From Pithys albifrons albifrons (taxonomy: Eukaryota; Chordata; Aves; Passeriformes; Thamnophilidae), in NCBI RefSeq assembly GCF_047495875.1, contig NC_092460.1, positions 14,746,520-14,810,519 of the forward strand: 64,000 nucleotides of DNA. The letters run 5' to 3'. Every line of letters begins with the position of its first letter. Positions within the stretch are counted from its first letter, which is position 1. The notes below the pieces were generated by a model. That model did not search any database and was not told the DNA's origin. It saw only the letters and a list, made by a program, of their open reading frames with translations. Of this stretch, positions 42,811 to 55,230 are shown piece after piece. A program made the position numbers and the translations under genes.

Positions 42811-45800
42811 TGGCCGAGCAGATGACCCGAACACAGACAGTTCTGGGAAAAAGAGTTCATACTTCAGAAACAAACAGCCAAGTGACACCGGGATCGCTGT
42901 GGCAGGAGACAGCAAAGCCCCACGGAAGTAAAATGCATCGGCAATTGGCTTGTAAGTGCCCAAGGTACACAGTCAGAGGTTACAGAAAGTTATAGGGAAG
43001 AAAAGTCCATCTACTGATCCTGAGTTATTTTCTCACCCAAATGGGGAAAAAACATGGGGGACGAGTCCACACTCAGTCCTAAATATGCCCATTTCTTTCT
43101 AGATATTAATCACCAACAAATTATATTTCATCACTAACCTACTACTTCAATTTCTCTAAAGCAATTCTCCTTCCACTACATCATGAGGTATATTTTTTCA
43201 TTCCCACATTCTCAGCTGTTTGCTTTGAGAAAACCAATAGCATCTGACCTTTACACACACAACTGGCAATAAACAGCTGGAAAAAAAATAAATTCAAACC
43301 CCCTCCATTACAACTGGCAGGTTACTGCTCTAGTTAGAAGTGACAAACAGGAATTAGTTTAAATGATCCCATCTTAAAATTGGTACCTGTATTTTCTACA
43401 TAGGCAATAGTGAGAGGAGGAGAGTTCAGAACTAGAGTCATTACTCCCCTTTAAGAAGTTACAGTGGTAGGGTGTGTGCCCCCACCAGCTTACAACTGCT
43501 CTAAAAGACATTAACCACATGGCACAGCACCAGTTTTGTTCCAGCACAATTTAAGGAGGCACAGAGGAACACAGAACTGCAAAGATCATTCCGTATGACT
43601 GTTATTCAAGAAATACAGACACACACCAGCACAGCCTTCAGCCACACACATATCTCACATATCCAGCTTTGATACTCAGCCAACATTCCCCAATTTCACA
43701 TGGATTAGCTGGCTCTAACCATCTAACTGGCAGCCTACTACACTGCATCACAGTGTGTGTATGAAGCAAACAGGATAATTCCTACAGAGCTTATAATTGA
43801 GTTTTTCTTTTAATGCAAAAAAAAAAAAAGTCAAGTATACCTTCAGCAGGCCCGTGGCAGTCCTTCATTGGCCAAAATCTATGCAGCTGGAAGCATCACC
43901 CGAGGACAGAGGCAACAGCTATCTAATATATACGAGGCTGTTACAACACTGCAAGCCAATGAGAAGAGTCAGTGACCAAACACACAACTATGCTTCAGCC
44001 TTTTTGTTCACAAGCAGAAACACTCCAATGTTTCAAAACTAGGTTTCAGGTGGAACAGGAGAGATTTCTCCCCACACACCTGATGTGGGGCACAGTGCTG
44101 ATGTTTTTGTTTTGACCAAGTATTTATTCAGGTGCTCTTATGTGGTGAAGAGACTTGCAGCTGCACACAGTTTCTACTACAATGACCAGAACTACTGCAG
44201 AGCAGCTGGGATGCTTGGCCTATTCCATCATATGCCTTGTTACACTAATACCTCAGCAGGGGACAGACTGTTCCTTCCCCCAGGTAATTCCCATATTCCT
44301 GAAGTACAGATCAAGCCTGGCAGGTTTTTCCTCCCTGTGGAAAAGAAGTCCCTAATAACCTGCCTAAAACACAATGCCCCTCTGCTTGGTATGTAGTGAC
44401 CTTTTTAAGACAAGTACTAACCCAACCTTGCTCTTCAATTACCAAGGAAACCCAGAGATAAAGGAAGCTGCACCAAAAAAGGTGCCTCTCTCTCCCTGGG
44501 CCATTCCCCAGCTCCTGATGATGACACAGACTGTGCCTTGGGAACAGTCAACCTTCAGGAGAGATCCCTCACAAGTTAAAAGCTTCTCACACAGCTTCCC
44601 ACAGAGAACAAAGTTCCTTCCCATGAAGAGCTTAGCAAGCACAATGAGCAATCCAGGAAGAGACATGATACTGGATTAGCAGAGTGACATACACTGGTTC
44701 ATACCTTCTCAGTTCAGTTTCTCAGGTCTGTTTGTTACATCAGCTTCTTAAAATAAAGACTTCCCATCTCCTCAAGACTGTCTATGTTTCTCTTCTCAAC
44801 CAAAGGCACCATTTATTTTGTTTTCCCAGAGTTTAATGTCCCAGGAGTTAAGCCAGCAAAAATGACAAATAGCTAACTAAGTCCCCAAAAATGTCAAGCA
44901 TCCCACATGACAAGTTCAGCAGGTTCCCCATACCATTTCCACAGGTCCTTCCATTTGGCACTTGATTCCAAACCAGCTGAAATGGCAAGGACCAGGCCTT
45001 GTGATACATGGCCTTAGCATTTAGTGCATTTCTTCTGAGCAACAAGCAAGTTTCATTACTGGCACCATCCACTTCAAATCTTATTTCCTATCACTGCCTA
45101 AAGGGAAAAGCTCCAGCTGTCCTGAAGTACACTGCTACCTCAAAGACAAGCAAAGCCATCAAGAATTCAGAACTAAAAAAAGAATCTGCCCTCAGCAATA
45201 CACACCTTTAGAAGTTATTTCACAGGAGTTCATTTTATTACTAGACTTCCTGGCTACAGATCAATCTATCAAAGAGATTGATAAAATCCCCATATGTAAT
45301 CACACTTTAAATGAGAATGAGCTACTAACTAAGATCAAGAGATCTCTCCAGTGCTAACTGGGGAATAGATTTAAACAACACCCAAGATCCCACACAGACA
45401 AAGCTGTATAAATACAAATAATGCATAAATTCCTTAAGCTGAAACAAATTATTCCTTAGCACAGATAAGGAAAATAACTCATCCAAACAGAAATTGTTGG
45501 TGTAAGGTAAATCAGCAAGAAAAGAAGCCTCCATCTACTCTAACAATCACCAACACGTATTATAGATCTGCCAGGGTTCAGGCTGTTGGAAGCATCACAC
45601 CACACTTAGTTGGCTGGAGAGACAGTTAATTCCCACACTAATTTGCATTTATTGTATTTTCTTCATCATCTACTGAAACATCACAATAGTTATTCACTGT
45701 GCATGCAAAGCAAGAATGAACACCTCACAGCAGTGTTCATGTGGGGCCCCATTCCAGCACCGTTCTGTGTTCTCCAAACAGGATGACCTAATGATAGGAA

Positions 45801-46985
45801 ACCAGCACTGGCTATACAAAGGTTTTATTGTAAGAATTGTACCAGTAAAGCCTTGGACAGGTTTGTACAGAACCCACACGCTGCACTGCAAGCTTATAAA
45901 ACCTATCAATCTCAGATTGTTTGGGGAGATACAAGTTATCAGCAGAACATGGATTGCATGAGAATTCCAGAGCAAACACTGAGATTCACAGGCTCAGGAG
46001 GTTCAACTGCAGAAAAAAGTACACCCTGCTACACTGTCACTCTGTTCTTTCATTACCTTTACGTGAACCATTCTCGAAAGCATGGCCAATCAGAGAACTT
46101 TTACTATTTCTAAGTATATAAACATATTAATTTAGATGTTTTCACAGTTCAGAAGAAATAACTGCTGTATTTTAAATGTGGGATAAACCTAATGTCTGGA
46201 GATAAACCCCATCAATGAGATGAGGTTGTTCTGCAAGGAAGTTTCCTGTGTTAAGTGTAGCATGAGGTTGGTCTGCATTAACTGTATTCATCAAATCTGA
46301 AGGACAAATCACTAAATCTTTACACCTCCAGTTCAAGCAGTCACCTCCCATCTTTACCTCTGAGAGAACACTTAAATTATTCCCCTGAGAAAAACCCGAG
46401 ATCCTCAAGTGGTACTTCCAAGTATTGCTTAAAACTATTTCCATCATCAAAAGTTGAGAAACATTTTGAATCTTCCTCTTATGATGCAACATAAAGGGAA
46501 GATGGCATCCATTATTCATGTTTTCTGAGTGCAACCCAGTGTTAGAAAGCGTTGTTGTAGATAAACACTCTTACTGTATATGAGGGACTCCAAGCTATTT
46601 ACATGAGGAGGTCTGTGGTTCTAAGAAGTGCAGAAAGAGGACATCAAAATACATGCCATTTGCATAAAATGCCTATTTGCATTCACAGGTCTAGAGGTTA
46701 ACTGAAAATACTGAGTTTCCAAGATGGCAAGTCTACTGGGGACACACATTCCTACCCATTGTTCTGGTAGGATCTGACGTTGTTACTACAGCAACAGCAC
46801 GTACAGCCCTGCACAACCTCTGGCTGGCTGGTGGGTCTCCCCAATCCACTCTCCTCTTCCCTGGAGTGTGATGCAGCAGCAAGTCCACTTCTCCACTTCA
46901 GTTACCTGATATCCATGATGTAACCATGGAAAACCAAGCCTTGATAAATCTGTGATACTTGAAAGAGAAGGAAAAGCAAAACCAT
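42811..46985. other. No gene recognised
   Basis: Mostly A/C-rich on the + strand. Open frames at 44085-44396, 45694-45975 and 46172-46534 show no splice context or family resemblance. An A-run lies near 43808. Confidence 0.5.
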
Positions 46986-46987
46986 AC

Positions 46988-47086
46988 CTGCATCCACCAG
47001 GATGTCTTTGTGCCCCTTGAGCTGCTTATAAGCAATTTCTTCTGAGCAGTCTGAAAGTGTCTCTCTCACCTCAAAGCTCTCTATTC
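46988..47086 (-). other. Exon-like segment, minus strand, possible upstream PFKFB4 exon
   Basis: A frame of about 33 codons reads IESFEVRETLSDCSEEIAY and then KQLKGHKDILVDA. It ends at a good donor, GCAG|gtatgg. Two AG dinucleotides two bases apart can serve as acceptor (exon start 47088 or 47086). A branch-point-like ttctaat lies about 30 bases upstream, but the pyrimidine tract is weak. The other two frames are closed. It ends in phase 1, the same as PFKFB4 exon 1, so it could splice to PFKFB4 exon 2. I do not recognise the peptide. It may be chance. Confidence 0.3.
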
Positions 47087-47089
47087 CTC

Positions 47090-50000
47090 TTCAATCACAT
47101 AAAGCATATTAGAAAACCTCCCCAGTTCTAAGTTTGGGTTTGCTGTTATGAGTAGGAGTGTAGTTAAAAGGAGCACAGGGAAAGGACTGACAATGTTAAG
47201 TAAAACAGACAACCCATATCCAGGCTGATTGGCTTATGAATTATGCTCAGCTACTTTTATATTAGACATTTTAACATTTATTTATACATATCCTTTCTCC
47301 TGTCATTCAGTTAGAATGCCATGAATCCCACTTGCTCATAATAGCTAGATCTGGGCTGCTAAATTATTAAAAAAAAAAAAAGACAAAATAAGGGCAGCTG
47401 CCTTCTCAGAATGAAACTAAAACACTTCAGGCCATCTTTGAAACCAAATGTGATGAACTGATTTCAGAAGTACAATTCCTCAAGACAGCTACTTTGAAGA
47501 AAAACATCTGTAAAAACTTATTACGTGCATTAGGGAAGTTGTCTGAAGAGATGAAAAAGGAGAAATATATTGACAATAAAGAGCACACAAAATTTGCATG
47601 CGATTCAAATGCAAGAAATAAAACCAAATTAATTTTTAAAAAAATCACAAAGGCTCTGGGACAGAGCTACCTATCAGATGGCAGCACTTTAAAAGACATG
47701 AGATAAGAGAGCTTAGGAAGCACCACCTGGGGTTTGGGGTGTGAAATATTGAATGATTGATGGAGAAATCAAAGAGGAAAAGGCAGGGAGGAAAACAGCC
47801 GCAGGGCTGGGTGACAAACCCTCGGAGGTGTCGAGTGCATCTGTGAGTCATCAGCACATAACAGAGGCTGGAGCCAAGTGAACGCCTGGAAAAGGGCACA
47901 GGGAGACAAGGGCAGCACAAGGGCAAGCTGAGGGAGGAGGAGGAAATGCCAGACCGGGAGGGGGGAACATTATCACGGAAGAAAGAACAATTTATTAGAA
48001 GCAGCAGTGACTGTGCAGAGGGGTTGAGGAGAACAAGAATAAAAGAGGGGTCTGCAAACATTTCAGTGACATAAACAGCATGTAATAGAGAGAAGCAGCC
48101 AAAATGGCCTTGGAACAGGACAGGCTGAGAGGGGGTACAACCTCACGTTGTAAGGGGGACTTGACCTGAGTTAAAACAAAGTGGGACAGGACCTAAAGGT
48201 CCAATAGAAGACTACTCCAGCCTACACTACCATATGGCACATGTAGGTCATCCGAAAGCACATGGCAATGGAAGCAAGAGCAGAGTAAGGGGCCCAAAGC
48301 CCTCTACAGTTACACTTGGTTTCATGGTGCCCTGTAGACAATGGAGACAGAAAGGCAGGTTTTTTGAAAATAAAGAATAAATCCCTATGGAAAGCCAGCA
48401 TGGAAAACTGACACTGAGACAAGGAGGAAAAAAACTCACAGCATACGTGATGCCAGCTGTCACTGAAAATATTCTTAAGCTTATGAAAAAGGAGTATATT
48501 CATCCAAATAAAAATACAAGCAAACTAGAGCAAAGCTTCTCAAAAGCTACCAATGACAGAATTTACAAAAAAAGCAAAATTAATGTTAATTTGGCAAACT
48601 GCAGTGATGTCGGGTAGTCTAAAACATAGCACTGGAGGGGAAAAAAATATAGGCCAGACATACAGAGATCCAAATCACAGGGAATCTCAGTTTTCAGAAC
48701 CTCCAGGGCAGATTTCTCATTTTCTCTGTATTTTCCAAGTACAGCTAAACGGCTTATCTGCTTCCTGAGACTAACAGGATCAATATGCAAATGAGGAAGA
48801 TTAATAAGGATAACAAAATTATGACAGCCAAAATAATCAAATTTATGCAGTGCAGACAGGCTAAAAACAGCACAAATGCTACCAACAAAACTCTTGCAAG
48901 GGGAAACATTTACCAAGTGAGAGTGGCCAGCATAATGTAAGTAAAGAAACCTTCTATTTAAATTTTAAAAGCCCAAACAAACAAATAAAATCACCTCACC
49001 TAAAATATCTTTGTATTTTGAAAAATAACTTTTGTGTTCCTAGAGAAAAAACATTATGAAAAATTCCTCAGGTGCACAGAAGGCCATGCTCCAGCACACA
49101 CAGTGTAAGGGACAGCCTTTGGCACCAACAGGTGTAAAAACACTCCAAAATTTAAACTGAAAGTGAAATGTATAAGGCATATAAAAATAGCAAACAAAAT
49201 CAAAGAATCAGAAGCAAACACTGGCCCTCACACTCAGCCCCTCCAGTGAAACAACAGCTGTCCAGGCTGGCTGGCTCTAGCCACCCCACGCTGGGTTGGT
49301 CTGTGTCCTCCTCGGGTCTCCCCCTCACCACCAAAGCCCTCTCTGAACTCACTGAACCTTTTTTCACACAGGACAGAGGTCTCAGAAACATCAGTCTCCT
49401 CCATTTTAGTGAAAAGTGGCGACCAAGAATGAAGAGGTGCCCTGCCAACAGTCCCAGAACACACAGTGCTTTGACCTGTCCCATCAGACACGAGACTGAC
49501 ACCAGACAAGCACAAATCCTTGCAACCGGCCCAGCCTGGGGAAGAAAAATCAATTACAATCCCAAGACATAAATCTGTGGGAGACATCTCTTCCAGAACT
49601 GCTTGGATTTTTAAGCTCCCCTATTCTAATCCCCAAAAGTATCATTTCTCAGGATAAAAAAGAAGCTGCTAGATCAATCTCATACCAAAAATGAGTAATG
49701 ACTTCAGCTCTAGCAGGGCTGCTTGCTTTGTCCTCAGCAAGGGCTGTTCCCACTCCTCCTTAGCCCCTCCTCACAAGCCATCTGACATTTTTTAATTACA
49801 AGAGGTCACGAACCCCTGAAATCTCCTCATTGTTTTGGGGAAACCAGTTTCACATGGGTAGAAGAAAAAACTACAAAGCTTTTTTTATTTTTTTCCCCTC
49901 AATGCAGAAGGTAAATGCTGCACAGCTCTATTCTCAAGAATATCCACAGGGTTCCCATGAACAACAAATGTTGCTTGTTGTTAACCAATAGCAAATAGAT

Positions 50001-51310
50001 TTACAAGGAGATATATGACTATAAAAGAAAACTTAAAAGGAAGGAAAAACCAGCCTTAAATCTAAGTATTGTTGTAGCAGCAATCACTAGTCAGAAGCAG
50101 TTTCAGATGCATTAAAACAGCTCATGTTTGTTGTGCTTCTTGATTAGGTTATGTCAAAGGGAGTGGAGTGTAGTTGTATAGAAGCTCTTAGCTATAAATA
50201 AATCACCAAAAATATTCTCTCCTTTGCATCCTTTGATTTAAACTATGCACTGGCAAGCTGCACCTAACCCAGACACAAGGATTTCTCGCTGCTTAGGGAA
50301 GCCTTCCTATTTAGGCACCTAAAACATATGCAGGATCAAACAGCCTCTGCAATGCCAGCACAGGCTGAGCCAACTCCCAGAGTCTGCTGCTGTTTGCACG
50401 TGCAGAAATCACTCACTCCACTTCCAAAGATGCAACATCACAAGTGGCTTTTCCCAGCAAGGCAGAAATAGCCAGCCAAAGTCATTTTTCGGTGTCACTG
50501 CAGTGACATGTCCCAAGCCCACAACAGCCCCATGGCTGGCTCTTGTTTAGAGGGGAACAGCTGCCAGGCAGCCTGGATCCCACAGCTCCCCTGGCAACTC
50601 CTGGGGCCAAGGCACTACATGTGTGAAGCCAGCTCGACACAAAGACAGGACAGTATGCAGAAAGCAGAACATTTGAAAAAACTAACTATTCAGGAATGAG
50701 TCAGGTCAACTTCAGAGTCAAAAAGGGAGGCAAGAACCTAAAACCCCTTAATTAACCCTTTTTTTAAAACTTTTCATACCTTTTTCTACTCATGCATGGC
50801 CTGTAAACAAGATAGTAACATACTAAATCATCTGGAAACTAATACAATACTGGAATTTAAAATATCCAAACGCTAAAATTATACCAAAACATAGAATTTA
50901 GGGCTGTAACAGGCATATTATTTCCACAAGGGCACTCATGACAGATCCATCCCCTTTTATTAATAAAACATTACAAAACATCCTTTTTATCCATCACATG
51001 GATGAAAGTCAGTTGCAATTAAGAGACTCATAATTTGTATTCCTGGCAGCTACATGCTTAAGGGCTTCAGGATTAATTCCAGTGCATTACTTCAGATCTT
51101 TGGATGTCACAGGCATGAACATCAGAAGAGCCCCCCATCCACCAGCCTCTCAAATGAGGGATAAGTTTGACTTAATCAAAACAGAATCCTAAAGGCACTC
51201 ACAACTGCACTGTTACCATAGCACAGATAAATTTACACATTTTATGCAAAACCCCCAAGTATTTATTCTCTTTGCATAGACACAAATTGACAGAGCCACA
51301 ACATTACAGT
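47090..51310. other. No gene recognised
   Basis: Contains an A-run near 47368 and a purine-rich patch (about 47760-48060). Small open frames on both strands include 47494-47706 (+), with a lysine-rich translation. None has a recognised family or paired splice sites. Confidence 0.5.
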
Positions 51311-51313
51311 GAC

Positions 51314-51680
51314 TGTGGAGAAGAGAAGGGTCTGGGAGACATTTTCCACCCTCCAGTGCCTAAAGGGGCTACAAGAGAGGGGGAGAGAGGGACTTTTGAC
51401 AAGGTCATGGAGCAACAGGACAGGGGGGATGGCTGCAAAGTGACAGAGGGCAGGGTTACATTAGGCACAAGGAAAAAATCCTTCCCTGTGAGGGTGGTGA
51501 GGCCCTGGTAGAGGTTGCTCAGAGAAGTTGTGGATGCCCCATCCTTGGAAGTGTTAAAGGCCAGGTTGGATGGGGGTTGGAGCAACCTGAGATAGTGGAA
51601 GGTGTCCCTGTCTACGGCAGGGAGTTGGAACAAGAGGATCTTTAAGGTCCCCTCCAACCTAAACCATTCCATAATTCTAC
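51314..51680 (+). mobile_element. CR1 LINE, 5'-truncated 3' end
   Basis: The sequence follows the avian CR1 3' region: agaagagaagg..., then gtgagggtggtgaggc, ttgtggatgccccatcc, aaggccaggttggatggg, ggtgtccctg, ggatctttaaggtccc and the end aaccattccataattcta. CR1 is the dominant non-LTR retrotransposon of birds and other reptiles. The copy is in + orientation and is 5'-truncated to a few hundred bases, so it lacks the reverse transcriptase frame. The long minus-strand open frame over it (51304-51702) is only its antisense. Confidence 0.93.
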
Positions 51681-54440
51681 TTAATGCAGCACACAGCACC
51701 ACCCGACAGCTACAAGGTCAGTACTTCACCCAGTAACACATTAAGTGTATCTGGAGATTAGTATTCATGATTAGTATATGATTACAATACCTAGGGCCAG
51801 GTTTTGGCAGGCACCCAAGCACAAGCCTGGTTATTACCCACCCTGGCACCATGCGGTGCCCAGTCAGAGCACTCCAGGCCAGTGCTGCCCCAGACACTGC
51901 CCCTCTGCATGACCAAATCATGCCCAAAATCAACCCACCATCTCTTGAAATAACCTGTGTGAAAAAGCATGGGACTCTCTCCCATATCCTCTCTTTGAGA
52001 ACCTGATAAAACTCAAGTAAAACCAGGAATCAACTTAAATTACGTAATTTCAGCCACTGGAGAGCCCAACTAGGCAGACTAGGGAGTTTAGAGTTCATTA
52101 TTCTCTTTTATTCCCTTATACAATTTAATTACTTACCCTCTTGCGGTCTCAGAGACTGCAAGCCAAGTGCTATGCCTGTGAGAAAAGGTTAACAGACTAA
52201 TTATTTCACTTAAAATGGGAAAAATGGCTTCTGGGGAAACGCAGAGCAGACACAAGGAACCCTGAACTTCTCAGGTTCATGGCTGGTTCCTTCTCAGTTG
52301 TATTTTCAGAATTTATACCCTTTCCACTACATTGGCCTTATGATTCTTCCCAAGAAGCTGCCCCACCCAGGGTGTGGGGACACAGGCTTACACCATAATC
52401 AGTAAATTAAACCAAACATGAAAAAGGAACAAACCAAAACATACAGAGTGGAAGGTGGAAATACTTCACTAGGCCAGCACTTCAAGTCTAATACTTTTTA
52501 TCTCAAAGAAAAATCTGTGCTCATCACACACAGAGGTTAAGCCCCAAGGAAACCATGCAAGTTCAGTGAGCAATTCAGAACACATCCGTAGTGCTTCATC
52601 AGCAATTAAATACCATCCACAAGTTGGATTTACCAAATCTCTTACTCATAGGAGTAGAAGGAACATTGACGCAATCAAAATGAGAAAAATACTGGTGTAA
52701 CCAAGCTGATTTTTTTTAAATCAGCTGGATGATACATTAAAAAAATAGTCTTATAATTACTTAATAACATCCTACTACTGGTAAGGGTTATATTTATGAA
52801 TCAGTACATTTTCACAACAAAATGTTCTATTTCACAGCAGATCCTTCCTTCAAATGACCTCAAAAAAGTTCAGAAACAAAATCCTCACCAAAATACTCTC
52901 AGCTTTGGGTCCTCATCCTGCATAACTATCCCTTCACAAATGCTCTCATTAGATGATGCACCGATTTAAAAGGACTGGCATCTCATGTAAATGGATGTTA
53001 TTGCTTTTAATTGCAGCCATAATTATGGGAGTGCCTTACAACTGAGTAAGGCCACATTAAGCAAACTTACTGGAAACTTCACAAACTGCCCCACAACACA
53101 TTGGACGAGCATCAGGAACCTCACAACGGGTATTTATTCAGTCCCATCTTCAGCTCTCTGCAGGGCACTACAAAATCAATTGACCTTACATGAGATCCCT
53201 CCAAGCTGTACTTAGTTTAGTATGTTTTGCCTCTTATGAACTAGTTTTTCTTTGACATTAGTCAATATAAAATGTTTAATTCGGAATTAACATCTTTAAA
53301 GTTTTAAAGATCTTAGAGAGTCATTAGGTTTTTTCAGTATTAACACCTTGGGTTTTTCCTCCTCACACTCCAAAGAGCCACACAAGCACCATGGGACTTG
53401 CTACAGAGCCAACAACAAGCCAGGCTACGAGGTGTTGACAAGGACAAGAGGACAGTATCCATTTCAGTGGCTCACCTGGCACAGCCAACAAATCCCTGCT
53501 CACGGGAGATGCCAGTGCAAGCAGAGTGCGAATGACCCAAGGAACTGAAAAGGAGTTTTAGTTCATCCACAGGTAAGCAATGGCCCATCACTGCATTGTG
53601 ACTGCTGAATCAGAGTTCTCCCTCTTAGTCCAGATGGTTTTTAAACACAGCCTTACTGAAATCCATTTCCATGCCTGGGTTGGAGTCAGGCATGGAGGGA
53701 GCAGGCACTGCCTGTTATAAGGCCAGCAGAAGCAAAGTGATGGATGTAAACAAGAGCAATCCTCTGACTCACCATGGCAGGAGCCACGGCCACTCTACAC
53801 CCGGTGACACCCAGTTTTCTGTGACACCAGGGAGCTCAGGGTGCCAGGCCAAGGCTCCCCAGTCCCGTTAACATATCCGAGTACAACATCCCTCTGCTAC
53901 CGCCTCCCTATCCTGCCCCATGGCAGCAGGAGTGCCCAGAAAGGTACCAGATTTATCTTCCAGTCTTTGTAATACAATTTTCTTAGAAAGTGTTGAAAAA
54001 ACACCCAAACATAACCATGATTGAGGCCATGTTCAAAAGTTTAGGTACACTTGCGTCACAGCTGTCATTCCATATTACACAAAGTGCCTTACAAACACAC
54101 CAGACCTCAATCCCCAGGGAGAGTCAGCCCTTTCCAAGGAAGGCCCCAACGAGCCAGCAGCCAAATCTCACAGAGCAAGATAAAAAAGATGCAGATTACG
54201 TGTTTTTATGGTGTTGCCCTTAGGAATAAGGGAAGAAGAACTAACCAGTTGGATCAGTATTTGCCAAAGCACTGGTTTTACACCCTTCCTCAGCCAATGG
54301 CAGGCACCAAGGCTTGGAGGAGCTCGATGTAACCCCGCCTTCCCAGAGACAGTTAAAAAAATCCATCACAGCAAAGCGATCTCCAAAAATAACTCGGGAA
54401 GCAAACAGCCACTGCTACACTACGATTCCCTCTTTCCACG
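51681..54440. other. No gene recognised
   Basis: Sequence between the CR1 and the right-hand CpG island. No coding exon, RNA gene or repeat family was recognised. The composition is A/C-rich on the + strand up to the island. Confidence 0.5.
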
Positions 54441-54449
54441 CCACATCTC

Positions 54450-55180
54450 CCAAACCTTCCTCTACCTTGGGCTATTCCAGCAAATCCCGTTTCCCACCGC
54501 CCGAGCCTCTGAGATGCCGGGCACCCTGACTCCTCGGCGGAGGTGGAAGGGAAAATTCCGACCGGGGGGTCCGAGAAAACACGACCCTCCCCTTCCAGCC
54601 TTGCCCTGACGCGCGTGGGTCTCTCGGTGGCTGCCCCATGGGTGGGAAGCCAGGGGGTGGGCAGGGGAGAAGCGCCCAGCGCCGCTCCGAGCAGGGGGTC
54701 CCCAGAGGTCCTACCTCGGCAGCGCCGGCCCTGCGGGCAGCGGCCCCGGCGGCGGCAGCCCCACATCTGCGGCTTCGCCTCAGCTCCAGCGGAGGGTGCG
54801 GTGGGATGGGATGGGACGGACGGCCCCAGCTCAGGGGAGCCCAGCGGAGGGTCCTGGCGGAGGGTCGTGTCCGCGGCGCCCCGCGGAGCTGCCCGCGGGT
54901 GTGCGCGCCCCGCGCGGGGCGGAGCGGAGGGGAGGAACCGGCCCCGGGCAGCCCCCGCCCCGCCCCGCCGCTCCCACTCCTGCCCCTGCCTGTGCCGGCG
55001 GGGAGGATGCGGGAGCGGACTCGGAGGGACAGGACTCACGCAGCTCCGCGTGGGGACCGGCTGCAGGAGCGCCCGCACCGCGCCCGCTGCGCGGGGATGG
55101 ACCGGCGGCTCCCGGTGCGCGGCCCATGGCCGGGAGCGCGGTCGTGCTCTCTGTGCGGGGCTTTGCGTGTGGTTACAGCG
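54450..55180. promoter_or_regulatory. Large CpG island, probable bidirectional promoter
   Basis: A GC- and CpG-dense block of about 0.7 kb with sharp edges. Minus-strand donor-like sites lie inside it (CTGC|gtgagt with exon end at 55040, and CGAG|gtagga near 54714). The + strand composition changes from A/C-rich on the left to T/G-rich on the right, which suggests transcription leaving in both directions. Long open frames through it on both strands (for example 54353-55318) are expected from the GC content and resemble no known protein. Confidence 0.65.
55040..55127 (-). other. Possible first coding exon in the 55 kb CpG island
   Basis: An ATG at 55127 opens 29 codons plus one base before the donor GCTGC|gtgagt. 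The peptide is rich in Gly, Ala and Pro, as any GC-rich frame would be. Its phase fits the 46988-47086 segment if that starts at 47086. No family is recognised. This is a weak prediction. Confidence 0.2.
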
Positions 55181-55193
55181 AGCCAAATCTAAG

Positions 55194-55230
55194 TAAACAA
55201 ACAAACAAACAAATAAATAAATATAAAAAT
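55194..55230 (+). repeat. (AAAC)n/(AAAT)n microsatellite
   Basis: A compound tetranucleotide tract of about five AAAC units followed by three or four AAAT units, directly at the right edge of the CpG island. Confidence 0.9.

Noticed and set aside
42152..42931. 259-codon + strand open frame with His/Gly/Arg-rich repeats
   Set aside because: It crosses the G-rich minisatellite, and all frames stay open there because of composition. The repeat in the peptide mirrors the DNA repeat.
51304..51702. 132-codon minus-strand open frame
   Set aside because: It is the antisense strand of the CR1 LINE fragment.
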